From Juglans regia (lineage: Eukaryota > Streptophyta > Magnoliopsida > Fagales > Juglandaceae): a DNA stretch of 64,000 nucleotides. The notes beneath the pieces are model-generated. The model was given only the letters and a program-made list of their open reading frames with translations. It made no database searches and was not told the DNA's origin. Of this stretch, positions 22,496 through 34,735 are shown piece after piece. How positions within the stretch are numbered: the first letter of the stretch is position 1; each line of letters opens with the position of its first letter. Where the stretch lies: assembly GCF_001411555.2 (NCBI RefSeq), contig NC_049909.1, positions 19,516,623 through 19,580,622 of the forward strand, given 5' to 3'. A program made the position numbers and the translations under genes.

Positions 22496-23063
22496 GAGCA
22501 CTCTCATTGGAATGGCTAAATTAAAGTACATTTTTGATGAATGTAAGATGAATTTAACTTTTAGCTATTCCATTTTTATAAATCTCCACATTGGAATAGC
22601 CATTTTTTCATTATATGACAATAAAATAATATAAGATGAATTTAATTTTGACTATTCACATCAAATTTCCAAATTGAATTATCCATTTATTCATTATATA
22701 GTAATGAGTAATTAATAATTTTGAAAATTTTTTAATTTTTTTAATTATAAATTTATTTTATTTTATCATATTTTACTATTTATAATATTATATATTAATT
22801 TGTAATTGTATTCTAATTATATTTTTTCAATTGTCATTTAAAATAGAGAGATAAATAATTAATATTAAAAAGAGAGAGAAATAAATAATATAAAAAGGAT
22901 TTGATGAATGAATAGTGTGTTCCAAATTTGAAAATTAGTTTGGATATTACTGTAGCTATATTCCAAATATTTAGAATATAGCTAATTCAATGTGAGCAAT
23001 TTATTGACTTAATAGCTAAATTCTCATTGAATTTAACTTTTAACTAATCCAATGAGAATGCTC
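22496..23063. mobile_element. PIF/Harbinger (Tourist-like) MITE, copy B, 568 bp, inverted relative to copy A
   Basis: It is flanked by TAA at 22493-22495 and 23064-23066. It begins GAGCACTCTCATTGGAATGG and ends CCAATGAGAATGCTC, the reverse complement of copy A at 1680-2247, with the same length and only scattered substitutions. No ORF. Confidence 0.9.
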
Positions 23064-23339
23064 TAATTACTTGATAATATTAGTTAATGACTGAGAATTC
23101 ATCTACCCTAATCCATCCTTTCAGAAAGGAGGAGGCGAACATTCTTTTTCCTTTTTGCAAGGACAATACCGTGTAAACTCTTTTAAACGCTGTCATCTTC
23201 TCGGGAATATCATATCATTAGTACCAGCTCTTATCTCCCTAAAAGCAGTACCAATAACTCAAAACATTAGAAGAGTATTAGTTTATTTTTACAATTTTTT
23301 TCAACTTATTTTATCTTTATTTCGATTATATTTGAATGT

Positions 23340-23700
23340 TGAAGTGAGTTAAGTTGAATTAAGTTAAGTTGAGATGATAAAATATTATTAGAATATTATT
23401 TTTTAATATTATTATTATTTTAAAATTTGAAAAAATTAAATTATTTATTATATTTTATGTTAAAATTTAAAAAAATTGTAATAATGAATTGAGATGAGTT
23501 GATATGAGTTAAAGAACCAAACGAACCCTAATCATTACAAATTTATCAAATTTTTAAATAAAATAAAATAAACAATTCTACTTTTTCAAATCTTAAAATA
23601 AAAATAATATTAAAAAAATATATTCTAATAATATTTATTTAATTTTTAACTTAAATTTCAACTCACCTCATCAAATTTGTAAAAACAAGCAAGATCTAAA
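23340..23700. repeat. Two GATGAG-type MITE copies in inverted arrangement
   Basis: Positions 23340-23520 (GTTAAGTTGAGATGATAAAATATTATT ... TAATGAATTGAGATGAGTTG) are followed by a reverse-oriented copy at about 23540-23670 (ATAAAATAAAATAAACAATT ... TTCAACTCACCTCATC). The stretch between ends in CCAAACGAACCCTAA, a typical end word for this family. Confidence 0.55.
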
Positions 23701-24466
23701 CTCTCAGGACACCACTTGTTTTTTTAAAGGACCACACGGGAAGCAGTGGTTAACTTTTCAGAGTAAATGCGAGGAAAAAAGGGCTGGTTCACAAAGGGTA
23801 CTGCAAGTGAATGGGAAAACCAGGAATTCAATGTGAAGAAGACGATGATGAGGATCATCTTAATTCTTAACTTTTGACAACAACCAAACAATAAAAACTG
23901 TTGATTCAAGCCAAGATCAGAATCTTCTCCATGGGCTTACATCTCTCTCTCTCTCTCTCTCATAATTCTTTTAGTTGTGGAACATATTTAGAATCAATAA
24001 TTGCAGAGAATCTTAAACGCGAGACTACAACCAGTTAACCTAAAACTGACAAAATCCAATAATGAGAGAGATATCTAGAGGGCGAAAATAGCATATCACG
24101 GAAATACAGTAACCAAACGCGCATCCTAAGCATCAAGTGATCAAGATCACTGAACGCAAAGCAAACAGCAATCTGATAAACAACAAAAGCAAAACATTTT
24201 GAAGTAAAAATTAAATCCAAAAATGTACATGTCGCTGGCAAATATGTAATATATAGGCGTACCAAGAGGTGGCTAACCAACGATAAACCCATTTAAAAGT
24301 GTACCAGGAAACCCAATATCAATCCATGTTGTGAACCCAAAGACCCGACAAAGAAAGAAGATTACAGGCTTCATGACAATCATGGATACAATTCAACAGC
24401 ACCTTGATAAACAACAGCCCTACCAAATATTTGTCAGCTGATTAAAAGGGCCACGAGTCTGCCAGT

Positions 24467-26416
24467 CTAATCCTTCTTCTTGTTCATCAATGGCCCCCTA
24501 GGAATCTTGCTCAAGACCTTTGCGTCAATAATTGCGTATAGCCTTTTTATCTCAGCATGTGCTTTCTCAGCAAATTTGTCCACCTGGTCCTCGTACTTTT
24601 CGTAGAACACAGGCAATGTGTGGAGCAAAACGAATGCTGTATTAAAGCCATGAAACAATGTGTTAAGAGCTAATCTATTCAATTTATAACTGATAAATGA
24701 TGCGTATAGCAGTCCATTACCTATGTAGAAAATGGTCAAGAAATTGCACCAGTTCCCCACAATAGACAAGAACCATAAGCCAGCAATCACCTAATACATC
24801 ACATCATTCCCATATAGTGCGTCAACATAAGCCATACAAAAGAAAACCCAACAGCTAAAAAGTACGAAGTACAATACGAACCAAAAATGCAGTTTAAACA
24901 CTTAAAAGCCAATCTCAATTTCTCCAAGAGATGAGGGTAATAATGCAACATCAACAATACTTCTAAGAGAAAATAATGCTGGTATAGACATACAGATAGG
25001 AACTTCTTCAGGTCCCTTCCTGATGCAATATCATGCAGAACGGCAAAAGCACAGTTGATCTCTATCCTCAGTGCAGCAGCAATCTGTAGAACTGGTTCCT
25101 CTGGGATATGAAATTCTGGAATGTGTGGTGAACTCCTAAATGATCAAAAGGATGCATAAACAAACAGACTAAACATGGAGAAGTCAAAATAATTACACGA
25201 TTACAACAAGACCAGCGGCCTCACTTGTTGATGAAAGTGGATGCGTTGGACCACAGGAACAGAATTGCGAGAGCGAGAATCAGGATGTGGCAGACCAGAG
25301 TCAGCAAATGGTATTCGATCAACTCAAACAGAACCCATAGAGCCGTTGCCCCACCAAGCGCTCCTGCCGATATCTTCTTATCCCTCCACAAGAAAACATC
25401 GGCCGCTGTGGCATGAAGATCAGATCAACATATGCGTTTGTTTTCCCAAGTCGAAATATTAGGAAATCACATTTTCAACTAAGGAAGGAAGATAATATCT
25501 CAATTTCTAATTACAAAGTAACATTTGAAAAGTTTACGAACCTCAGAAGGTTTTGTAAAGCTAAAAAGTGAAAACCATCTAAAAGAGCCGATCACTTCAA
25601 CCGCATTTGAGAGCCAATAAAAATACATCCACAAAACCTATTAATCATACTAATTGTTGCGGTCCACTCGGATACAAATTCATGCCGCAGTCCAACATCT
25701 AAAATCTCCAACATCGTAGTTTAATCATGCCGCAGTCCACTCGGATACAAATTCAGATCTAAATCCAAATTAAAAAAGGCAAAATCTCAAAAGGAAAACA
25801 ATTTACAAGTAACAACAACAACAACAATAATACTAATTGGTGCGGAACCAATCACAATCGTTACGAAAGTGCAAAAAATCTCAGAGTTATTCGAAAGGGG
25901 TTAGATTTAACTCTCACTCGAACCGTACTTTGACCGACACACTAATATTACGTGTGGTTGTGAAAGGAAAAAGAAACTGCTAAAACAGACAGATTCACAG
26001 CCTTACCTGTTCCCCTGATTTCCCCACCACCGCCACTACACTTTCTCAGCCACCAAACAAATCTTAAGATGCCTTCGAAGCAAACTTAACTAAATTTCCA
26101 CACCAGAAATGAAATAGGACAAACCAAAAGAGGCCACAAAGAATAGAATCGGATTGCAGCAAAATTTCAGTGGCATATGAAAACAAAACAAAAATTAAAT
26201 CAACGTACGTTTGCCACCACCGAGAACCTTGTGAACAGGCTTTTCCCTCCCAAAGAGACGGTAAATCTGGGACTGGATCGGCGAAGGAGAAGAACCGCTC
26301 TTCTTGTCGTCGTCCGAATCCGACGACGAGGAGTCATCGTGGCCGTGGATCTTCTCCGATATCTTCTCAATCAACGACTCCTCTTTAGGCTCCTGGTGGT
26401 GATGCTCATCCGCCAT
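24467..26416 (-). CDS. Reticulon-like protein (RTNLB), 256 aa, five exons
   Basis: Exons on the minus strand: 26416-26209, 25405-25225, 25135-24994, 24790-24721, 24636-24467. The cytosolic N-terminus is acidic and serine-rich ([25 protein letters not shown]). The reticulon homology domain starts at [12 protein letters not shown] and has two long hydrophobic hairpins, the first ending [13 protein letters not shown], the second starting [14 protein letters not shown], with the loop [14 protein letters not shown] between them. It ends [15 protein letters not shown], whose last four residues KKKD fit a dilysine ER-retention pattern. Reticulons insert as wedges into ER tubules and shape them; plant RTNLB proteins also act at plasmodesmata and with immune receptors. 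The 84-nt intron 4 was removed because doing so restores [12 protein letters not shown] as in the family. The start is the first ATG and gives usual family length. Closest by memory to Arabidopsis RTNLB1-4. Confidence 0.9.
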
Positions 26417-26699
26417 GGCTTTCTAATTCTTATATCCCCGAAACCTAAACCTTGTCCAATGAACCAAATCTCCCACGGCCGCTGTGCAGTCTCGAAACTC
26501 TCAGACACCCTCTCAGTACCCCCGTAAAGGGGCCTCTAATCTATATAGCGAGGGAGATTTAATCGGGACCGTTGAGATGGAGTGAATCCGAATGAGTAGT
26601 CGGTCCGACCCAGAAGACACTTGAAGTACTCTTCAGGTACACGTGGCGGGCGAAGGATTAACCGTTGTTTTGAAATCAGAGAGCGGATACTCTGGAAGA

Positions 26700-27250
26700 A
26701 AAATGCTAGTCACCGACGTTTAGATCCCAATAAATGTTTTTTGTTTTTTTAGTTACTGTTTAAAGAAGTATTTTTTAGTAATATTTTTTACATTTTTTCT
26801 ATATATTTAATAATATAAATAAATAAATAATTTTTTTAGACCGGTCTCGTCCTATTATGTTTTGAAAAAGAGTAATTTTACATACAATCGTGAAATGTGT
26901 AATCGCCGCGTAATCGCTTTGAAAAAGAGTGGGATCCACTATTAAAAAATTAATTTTTTTTATGCGAATCTCATATTTTATTCATTTTTTTCAAAGCGAT
27001 TACGCGGCGGTTACGCAATTCACGGTTATAAGTATATTTTCTCTTTGAAAAAATTATAAAATTATAAAAATATAAAATTATAAAGTTCTCATCTCATTTT
27101 ATAATTTTTTTAAACTCTCACATTAAATATAATAAATAATTTAATTTTTTAAAATCTTAATTTAATATTTTTAAATTTAAAAATAATAATAATATTTAAA
27201 AATAATATTATAAATTTTCATATAAAACTAAAAATTCACCTCAGACAAAG
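26700..27250. repeat. MITE cluster upstream of the reticulon gene
   Basis: Three pieces sit here. About 26702-26860 resembles the core of the Mutator-like MITEs (AAAATGCTAGTCACC start). About 26865-27045 is a short foldback MITE whose arms are GAGTAATTTTACATACAATCGTGAA and a matching TTCACGGTTATAAGTATATTTTCTC, enclosing GTAATCGCCGCGTAATCGCTTTGAAAAA and its inverse CAAAGCGATTACGCGGCGGTTACGC. About 27055-27245 is a GATGAG-type copy. Confidence 0.65.
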
Positions 27251-30200
27251 TGCTAAGGTGACATAATCACGCCAGCATCGATCTTCCTACACGTACATAA
27301 ATTGGACCACCATACACCATGTCTCGTTCATTTTTATTTTGTTTTTAAAATTCCAACTTTTAAACCAAATTTCCTTTAATATAAAAATATTATCTAGTGT
27401 CTACATTTTTTAATAATAAGAAAAATTAAAAACTCGCATGTGATCTTTTTATCCAAACAACTTTTCAAACCTATATATTCACTTTAATAAATTTTAATAT
27501 AAAAAAATCTCAAAAAAATAAATTATTTAACCAGCATTTTCGCTTTCTTATCTATTTTCACAAGAATATGTTTATTTGCGAGTCACGTACATCAATTATA
27601 TAATAAGATTTTATTTATAAGATTTAAATTTTAAAATTTTTTTTTTCAAATCAAATTAAATCATATCATGTAAGCGTTTTATTAAGTATATTATCTACAC
27701 CAACTTATACATACAATTTTCCTTACAAACCCAATAATAATAATTAAAAAAAAAAAAGCATTTTGAGATTTTTATCAAGAATTCAAGAAGTTTTCACACG
27801 ATGTGATATTATTTATAAATTTTGAATTTTTATATTTACATTTATTTTTAACAAATGGCAGCAAACACAACGTTGTGGTTGCAGACATGATACTGACCAG
27901 TAGTTGACAAAGGATTATAGCCAATTATATGTTATTGAAAGGAAACAGACGAGAGGGAAGACACCTTGACAACCCGTGCCCCATTCACCTCACCATAACA
28001 AACAGCCTTAAAAGTTGAAAGGCTGTGTGTAGAGATGGCCCAGACTCCACATGCAGCTACCAAATTTGTGAACCCCGCCCCGCGCATTCTCTGAATGCGG
28101 CGAGAGCCAGAGAGAAAGTTATTATCATGGGCCAGAAGAGAAGAAGATAAATTTTGCTTAAAAGTGCTCAACACTAGCCTACAAAATGGGCAAAGATTAA
28201 ACAATAACTTCCCAACAAAAAAAGCATCAAACCACGAAAACTTTACATCTGTAGACCCTCTAACAATGTTTAACCTGAATTCTAGAGCAGATTCAGAAAG
28301 TTGGACATGATTGAAATCGACCTACATCCTCATCCCTCCCGTTTCTGTGAGGCAAAACTAAAAGCATTCGTCAAAAAAGCTTACGACACTTGCATATGCG
28401 TACAACCACAAGAATTACGCATTAGCCATAGCAAGTTAATAGCTAGCGATTGATATTTGATACCCCAAAATTTGGGCCCTGAGCATCTTTAACTTTTGAA
28501 AAGGAAGATTTAGGTCCCGACTGAATTGATATCAACTCAGTTTAGTTTAATTTTATTGATATCAACTCAGTCCAGTTTAATTTTAAACCGAATCTAACAT
28601 CCAAACACTCAATTATCCGATCACTAAATTCATCTTAACTCTTCTTTACATATGAGACCTATAACTTTTTTCAATTAAATACATTTTTACATGTAGAATC
28701 CACAACATTTTTTTCACTTATTATAAAGATATCTTAACTCATCTTAACATCCAAGCACATCTCAACTCATCTTAAGTGGGTCATACAAAACTCACTTCAC
28801 CATCTTAACTCACTATTATTTATAAAGAACACAATTCATCTTATCTGAACTCATCTAAACATCCAAACGGAACCTAAGCATATATCAAGATGAAGTTGAA
28901 ATAGAAGCTATTCTGATACTGTTTTCAGCAAAAATTATTTTGTAATTTTGTGCCAGCTAATTGCATTTTAGAATCAATATGCAGAAAGTACCCTTTCTCA
29001 GAGAAAAAAACATGGTAGTCTTTTGGTCTAGAACTAAACGGATGGCCAATTCTTCTTCTTCTTCTTCTTCTTCTTCTTTTAATGAGCAATGGATGCCATT
29101 CATTAAGTAGGGATTGAGATATGGTGGTGTAAAATGGAAGCAAAGCACAATTCTAGAAGGAGCCCCAAAAGTTGGCAAGGGAGAAAATGGAATAGGAGAG
29201 GCTATGGAAGTAGAGGAATGCTCGGGAACGATTGACAGATGGAGTTAGAGGCAAACTGGGAAAAAAGTGGTGATTTGACAATGCTCATTTTCTTTATTAA
29301 GCGAAATGGGAACGAAAAATTATTCCTTTTTAGTTTGGTGTGCAGGTCACTTTTTCCTTTAAAATGCCATGGAACTCCAATGAAGACATTGTTAAGAAGA
29401 GAGCAAAGTGACTGATAAAACCAGACATGGTGCATCGTGCTAAACCTAGATATTAATACAGCTGGGGGCATTCCAACACAGGAACACTACTTCTGATACG
29501 AAATTTCCATCCCTCGAGGCTAGTAAGACATGGTGCACTACAAAATCCAAGATCTACAGCATATTTCAAAGCCCCTCGGTAAGGTTTCACCCCCAATGAA
29601 TAGCAGGGACGCGGAATAAAACAGATTAATGCACTGATTGGCATTGCTCGTTTGTTCAGGAATCATCAAATGACATCCGATTTTCAATGCTTTTCAAGGT
29701 TTCTTCTTAACCTCCCTGCCCCTATTTATGCATATGTATATAAACCATGTAGTTTTCCTTGCAATCAGATAGCATGAAAGCAATTTTGAGATTAAATGAA
29801 TCCAAACTTTAGAAAAAGAAAAAACAAATAAAAAATTAAGCAGACGAAGCTCTATAAAGTATCAGAACATAAAATTCTGCATGATAGGCTATATATGTAG
29901 AAAGGAAGGAGGGCAGCATAGCATTAGGAATTAGGATTACCTTCCTAGAGCTCAAAGAAGAGAAGCAGAGAGGCCGCCATGCGAAGCTCGGGGGGTGCCA
30001 CAGCCAACATAAAAGGACAACGATAAAAGTTCATGAGATTGTTCTATTTGACCACTAAAACCATCGTGAAACACCACAATTTCTAGTCCTTGAAACTGTC
30101 CAGTCTTCTTTCGACATGTCCATTTGAGTCATTCCAATTTTAAGGCGGCCATTTCCGATGTGGTTGGTTTGGAATATATGAGATTATTCCTCAAGTTTTA

Positions 30201-31010
30201 TGCCGATTCGGAAAAGAGAACATTTCCCCGAATATGCGCGGTGGGTACCCTGGGCCGAGGCCGAGGCCTAGATCGACCCACACCAAATAGAACAGGCCTG
30301 GACTAGAGAAATTTGAACACTATGGGTATCTTTTAGCAGAAAACATGTTATGTTAACATATATAATTTCACAACTCATTATTATTTAGATGAGATGAGAT
30401 AAAATAAATTAAAATTAAAGTTAAAAAATTAAATTAAATATTATTAAAATATATTTTTTAATATTATTTTTTATTTTTATTTTAAAATTTTAAAAAAATT
30501 AAATTATTTATTTTATTTTATATTAAAAATTAAAAAAATTATAATAATTAGATAAGATAAGATTAGATATTTTCCGAAAACAAACCAGTCCCGCCGTTTA
30601 TCAAAAATTTTATCAAAACTCAACCTGCTAAAAAAAAAGGTGGGTCTATGCCCACCGCCGGGCTCTTGTACATTTGAAGGTTTTTTTTTTCACATGATTT
30701 TTTTAATAATTTTAAATATTTTAAAAGAATTATAATATTATTAAAAAACACTTTCTTAGTCGTTAAGTTAAAAAAAATACTAAAAAAAAAATTGAACGGG
30801 AGCCCCCCTTTTTCCTAAAAGAAAAGGCAAGTTACAAACTTAATTCAGAAGCACCAAACTAGCTATAACAGTATGGGATTGGTAAACAAATAATCATGAC
30901 TTGAACATGAAGCTCAATTAATCAGAAGACGACTCCTAGCTAGCTATAAACAACTCGATTTCAATACAAACATCATGCAGAAAATAGGAACAAAAAATCC
31001 ACAAAACCTT
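27250..31010. other. Intergenic region without a recognised gene
   Basis: No ORF here has a recognisable domain. The block 27900-29700 is less AT-rich than its surroundings, so an old gene, lncRNA or transposon remnant is possible, but nothing supports a product. A (TTC)9-like microsatellite lies at 29049-29078. GATGAG-type repeats occupy about 28600-28880 and 30375-30590. Around 30640-30805 is another Mutator-like MITE relative with CCGGGCTC and GGGAGCCCC arms. Confidence 0.5.
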
Positions 31011-31017
31011 CACATTC

Positions 31018-31620
31018 CTAGCATTGAAGATCCTTGATTGCACCGCTTGTCAAGTTAAGAGTCATGGTGCAGTTCATTTCTGCGATCTTCCTCTTCTTAA
31101 TAATATTCAGTAAATTCACTCTACCACTCAAGCTGGCATAGCTGTTCAGTTTCAACATCCCTGACATCATATCACTACTAAGGTTCTTGGTATCTGACAG
31201 CCTGTTGGATCTTACTTCCACTGCAACGTTCATCTTCCGGGTCTCTCTGGCCTTAACACTCCAGCGGCCTATTCGAATATCGCCAACATTCATGCCTCCA
31301 TACAGCACACTCATCGTGCTGTTCTCGAAATTAAACCGGCCGAAATTCGTGTTCTTGATAGTCACCTCGGCGACCAAAGTGGCACTAAACGAAGAATTAG
31401 ACGATGATGCAGTGCCGACGTTAGACAACCTAAGATTTTTCACTGCGACCGAACTCAAATTCACGTCGGGAAATCTAAAACGTAACACGATTAAGGCAAA
31501 TATCAATGTGAGGAGGCACAAGATGACTATACCAGCAAAGACATAAACGAAACACTTGCCACTTCGTTCTTTTTTAAGTGCTTTGAACGTGGCAATCTCT
31601 TCGTCGCTTCTCTGGTGCAT
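31018..31620 (-). CDS. LEA_2 / NHL-type membrane protein 1 (200 aa)
   Basis: A single-exon frame starting MHQRSDEEIATF. Residues about 24-46 form one hydrophobic segment (VYVFAGIVILCLLTLIFALIV) preceded by a basic stretch (KKERSGK), predicting a type II anchored protein. The rest fits the LEA_2 beta-sandwich: FPDVNLSSVAVKNLRL, then VTIKNTNFGRFNFENS, and near the end KIAEMNCTMTLNL, the hallmark C-terminal motif of the At1g64065-like group. Family members are anchored at the plasma membrane or ER, linked to stress or defence responses; the precise role here is unknown. It is the most diverged N-terminally of the five paralogues with the fifth (55560-56132). A TATA-like box lies about 120 bp upstream. 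Confidence 0.88.
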   Translation of the reverse strand: MHQRSDEEIATFKALKKERSGKCFVYVFAGIVILCLLTLIFALIVLRFRFPDVNLSSVAVKNLRLSNVGTASSSNSSFSATLVAEVTIKNTNFGRFNFENSTMSVLYGGMNVGDIRIGRWSVKARETRKMNVAVEVRSNRLSDTKNLSSDMMSGMLKLNSYASLSGRVNLLNIIKKRKIAEMNCTMTLNLTSGAIKDLQC

Positions 31621-31738
31621 TTTGCTGGGTGCAAAAGGAAGTGAATGATCATGCCATTTTTTACTTAATAGGAGCTAGAAAGGTTGAGCTAGGAGATGAG
31701 GTATTACTGGGAATGGCGTTGGAGGAGAATGAAGATAT

Positions 31739-31751
31739 GCATATATATAGG
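31739..31751 (-). promoter_or_regulatory. TATA-like box of LEA_2 gene 1
   Basis: Minus strand CCTATATATATGC, about 120 bp upstream of the start codon at 31620. Confidence 0.55.
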
Positions 31752-31759
31752 TACTGTAC

Positions 31760-33139
31760 GTAGAGGACTGGGATATTGTATGCACGTGATACAGTGTAGA
31801 ATCTAACCGCGTTGAATGCGTTACTTGGCGGCCTTATTTTGGAGCAGCCACATGCAAGGCCTTCGGGTCTCTATCACGAGGTGGCCGGCTTTTTTGTCCC
31901 AAAATATGTTGAGCTAGCTGTGTTCTCTTGTAAGTTGATGTAATTTTATGTTTTGTATAATTTGATGTGATTTATTGATGTTGATGTTGATTTTATGCAA
32001 TTTGATGTTTAAAATTTTTTGGATGTATTTTTAAAATTATAAAAAAGGAAAATGGAACTGATTGGATGGATTTTATAAATACACATTAGAAAAATAGATT
32101 AAAAAATTTAATGAAATCTAACAATAATAATAATAATATGTTATTATTATATAGATAATAATTAATATAATATGGTTGATTTTAAATAGATTAATCAAAA
32201 TGCAAAAAGTAGTGTATTTAACCAATAACTAAACCAATGCTAGTGCTAAAGTACAACAACCTATGGAGTATGCATGTAGCTCAATATAAATTAATAAAAT
32301 TAATTTTCAAAAATAATTATTAATGTTACATTTAACCTGAGGTGGCATTTGGGATTGATGACATCATGAGTTAAGTAACTGACATGGAGTCACATATATG
32401 AATATTTAGCACGTTAATTTGTAAGTATTTCTCAATATCTCCTTTTTTTTTAACTTAAAAGTGGCTATGACGTGAATAGTAATAAACAGTATATAATACT
32501 ACAGTAATGAAACAGTGCAAATAGTATGAACAGTAATTAACAGTATCGAACAAATCTACCGTATGTGCTACAGTAACAAACAGTACTAGACAATAAAATA
32601 AATGATAGAGTTTTATTAAATATTTTTAAGATAGTAAAATTATATAAATAATTAAATTTTTTAATATAATTTAAATCTTATAATATTCTTAATTAATTAA
32701 AATTATTTAGATAAAATGATTTTCTATTATTATAATATTTTTAGAGTTTCTAAAATAGAAAATATTTATTTTAATGATGAAAAAATGTGAGGACAATATA
32801 GAAATAAAAAATTGTGTATTTTTTCAGTACTCCTTGAGTCATTGAGTATTGTGGTTGAATCCTACACGATTCATATATTTTGCTAAGAAAACTATTGTTA
32901 AAATATCTAAAATTTTTTAATTTTCATATTATTCATAGTATTATAATATTTTGTTATTATTATGATGCTTGTTAAAATTTATTTTTCTGTTCTTGTATAT
33001 TAAATTATTAATTAATTAATTTTTTAAAAAAAAACTTATTATTTTTATACAATATATACTCTTTTTTAATATATTATTTTTAATTAGATAAATAGATAAA
33101 CGCGCTTTACACGTTATATAATTGCTAGTATAACAAATA
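31760..33139. other. Intergenic spacer
   Basis: No gene is seen. Positions 31930-32010 are rich in TTGATG repeats. Positions 32470-32600 contain many imperfect copies of ACAGTA with AACAGT. The rest is AT-rich sequence. Confidence 0.5.
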
Positions 33140-33148
33140 AATTCTTAA

Positions 33149-33578
33149 GGATCATGCTACAGCCCCCGCTGGGGGCTCCCGCTGGGAGCTCCCGCTGGGG
33201 GCTGTTGTATATATTATATGTGTTTTTTTTTAAGTTATTTTTTATATAATTTTTTTTAATATTTTTTAAAAAATAAAATAAATTTAGAACATCATTAAAA
33301 ATACTTTCTTAATCAAGAAGTAAAAAAAAAAGTTATTAAAAAATACTTCCTTAATCACGAAGTAAAATAAAAAATCATAAAAAAATATTTTATATTTTAC
33401 TTCGTGATTAAGTAAGTATTATTTAATAATATTATAAATTTTTTTATTTTTTAAAAATATTTAAAATTATTAAAAATATCTATATAAAAAAAAATTAAAA
33501 AAAACACATAATAAAATACACTGGAGCTCCAGCGGGAGCTCTCAGCGGGAGCCCCCAGCGGGAGTTCCAGCATTTTCC
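33149..33578. mobile_element. Mutator-like foldback MITE, 430 bp, 9-bp TSD
   Basis: Flanks AATTCTTAA at 33140-33148 and 33579-33587 are a perfect 9-bp duplication. Arms carry repeated CCCGCTGGGGGCT and, inverted, AGCGGGAGCCCCCAGCGGGAG words. Ends are GGATCATGCTAC and, reverse complemented, GGAAAATGCTGG. An internal hairpin at about 33338-33422 pairs ACTTCCTTAATCACGAAGTAAAAT with its inverse. Confidence 0.88.
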
Positions 33579-34011
33579 AATTCTTAAAGGTATAGAAATG
33601 GGTATGGTCAAAAAGGCCGGTCGGGCCTCCTCAACCTGGCACCGGGGGCATTGATTTCTTGGCGTGGAAGTACCCAAAAGAGTGATGTTCAAAAAAGTAG
33701 TGTGAAAGATCTATGGAGGATGCGGATCTAAAAATGGAAAATGAAGTTGTACCTATAAAAAAATAATAGATAAGGCTTTTTTTTTTCTATTTTTAAAAAA
33801 TATTTAAAGATATATAAAAAATAATTTGAAGAAAAGTACATTTGAATTTTCGATTGAATTATCGGTTCTACAGCACCACCCTCTAAAACTTTATGAAGCA
33901 AGCATGAAAACGGGCAGGCCGGTAAAGCTGTAGGAAGGGAAGGATCATGTATGGACCAATAATGGGATATATAGTATTAGAATTATTGTTATTTTAAAGG
34001 TTTTTATATTG

Positions 34012-34309
34012 GAAAATGATAGGAATCCCGCTGGGGGATTCTCTGTTGCAATTTTTTTTTTAATTTTTTTAATATAGTGATTAAGAAAATATTGTTTAAT
34101 AATATTTTAAATTTTTTTCTTTTTTAAAAAATATTTAAAAGTGTTTTTTTTAAGTCCTTTTTTTACACTTTTAAATATTTAAAAAAAAAAGAAAAAAATT
34201 CACAATATTATTAAACAACATTTTCTTAATCACTACATAAAAAAAATTAAAAAAAAAAGTAACGGGATGCCTGAACGGGATCCCCCAGCAAGATCTCTAG
34301 TATTGCCCT
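34012..34309. mobile_element. Mutator-like foldback MITE, about 298 bp, 9-10 bp TSD
   Basis: TTTATATTG at 34003-34011 and 34310-34318 (also one base more on the left side) flanks the element. Nearly the whole element is an inverted repeat centred near 34157: AGTGATTAAGAAAATATTG on the left pairs with CAACATTTTCTTAATCACT on the right. G+C-rich words AATCCCGCTGGGGGAT and CGGGATCCCCCAGC lie in the arms. Confidence 0.85.
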
Positions 34310-34682
34310 TTTATATTGTAATGACATAATTTGATTTAAAATATAATTTTTAAAATTTAAATCTTACAAATTAAATATTATTATTTAAATAATGTGCATA
34401 GCATACTCTACATGCCAACTTTATAATATAATAATTTATAAATACTATTAGTATGATAAGGCAATAATGAACCAAATCAATCGCCTTGAATCGTATAGTA
34501 CCGTTTTTGCTTCCCAAACTTAGTGCAAAAGCTATCATGCAGGTTATATGGAATTCTCTACATAATAAATGAGCTAGGTTTCTTAATTAAGATAAGGTTT
34601 AAGAAAGAACTAATAATTGACACATGGGTCCCAAAAACAAGAAAAAGATAGCACGATGAAACCCAAGAAATCTTCTACACGT

Positions 34683-34735
34683 TATTATATTGTTGATATA
34701 TATATATATATATATATGTATGTATATGTATACAC
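34683..34735. repeat. TA/TATG microsatellite
   Basis: An AT dinucleotide run followed by ATGT/ACAC-type tetranucleotides. Similar TA runs occur at 39713-39740, 50583-50630, 51739-51760, 55107-55131, 59190-59214, 61140-61162 and 63259-63286. Confidence 0.8.

Noticed and set aside
24035..24292. Minus-strand frame downstream of the reticulon gene
   Set aside because: Falls in the likely 3' untranslated region; no domain.
27900..29700. Possible gene, since this stretch is less AT-rich (in Arabidopsis other genes lie between the reticulon and LEA_2 loci)
   Set aside because: No frame shows a recognisable protein or splice structure; left as unassigned spacer.
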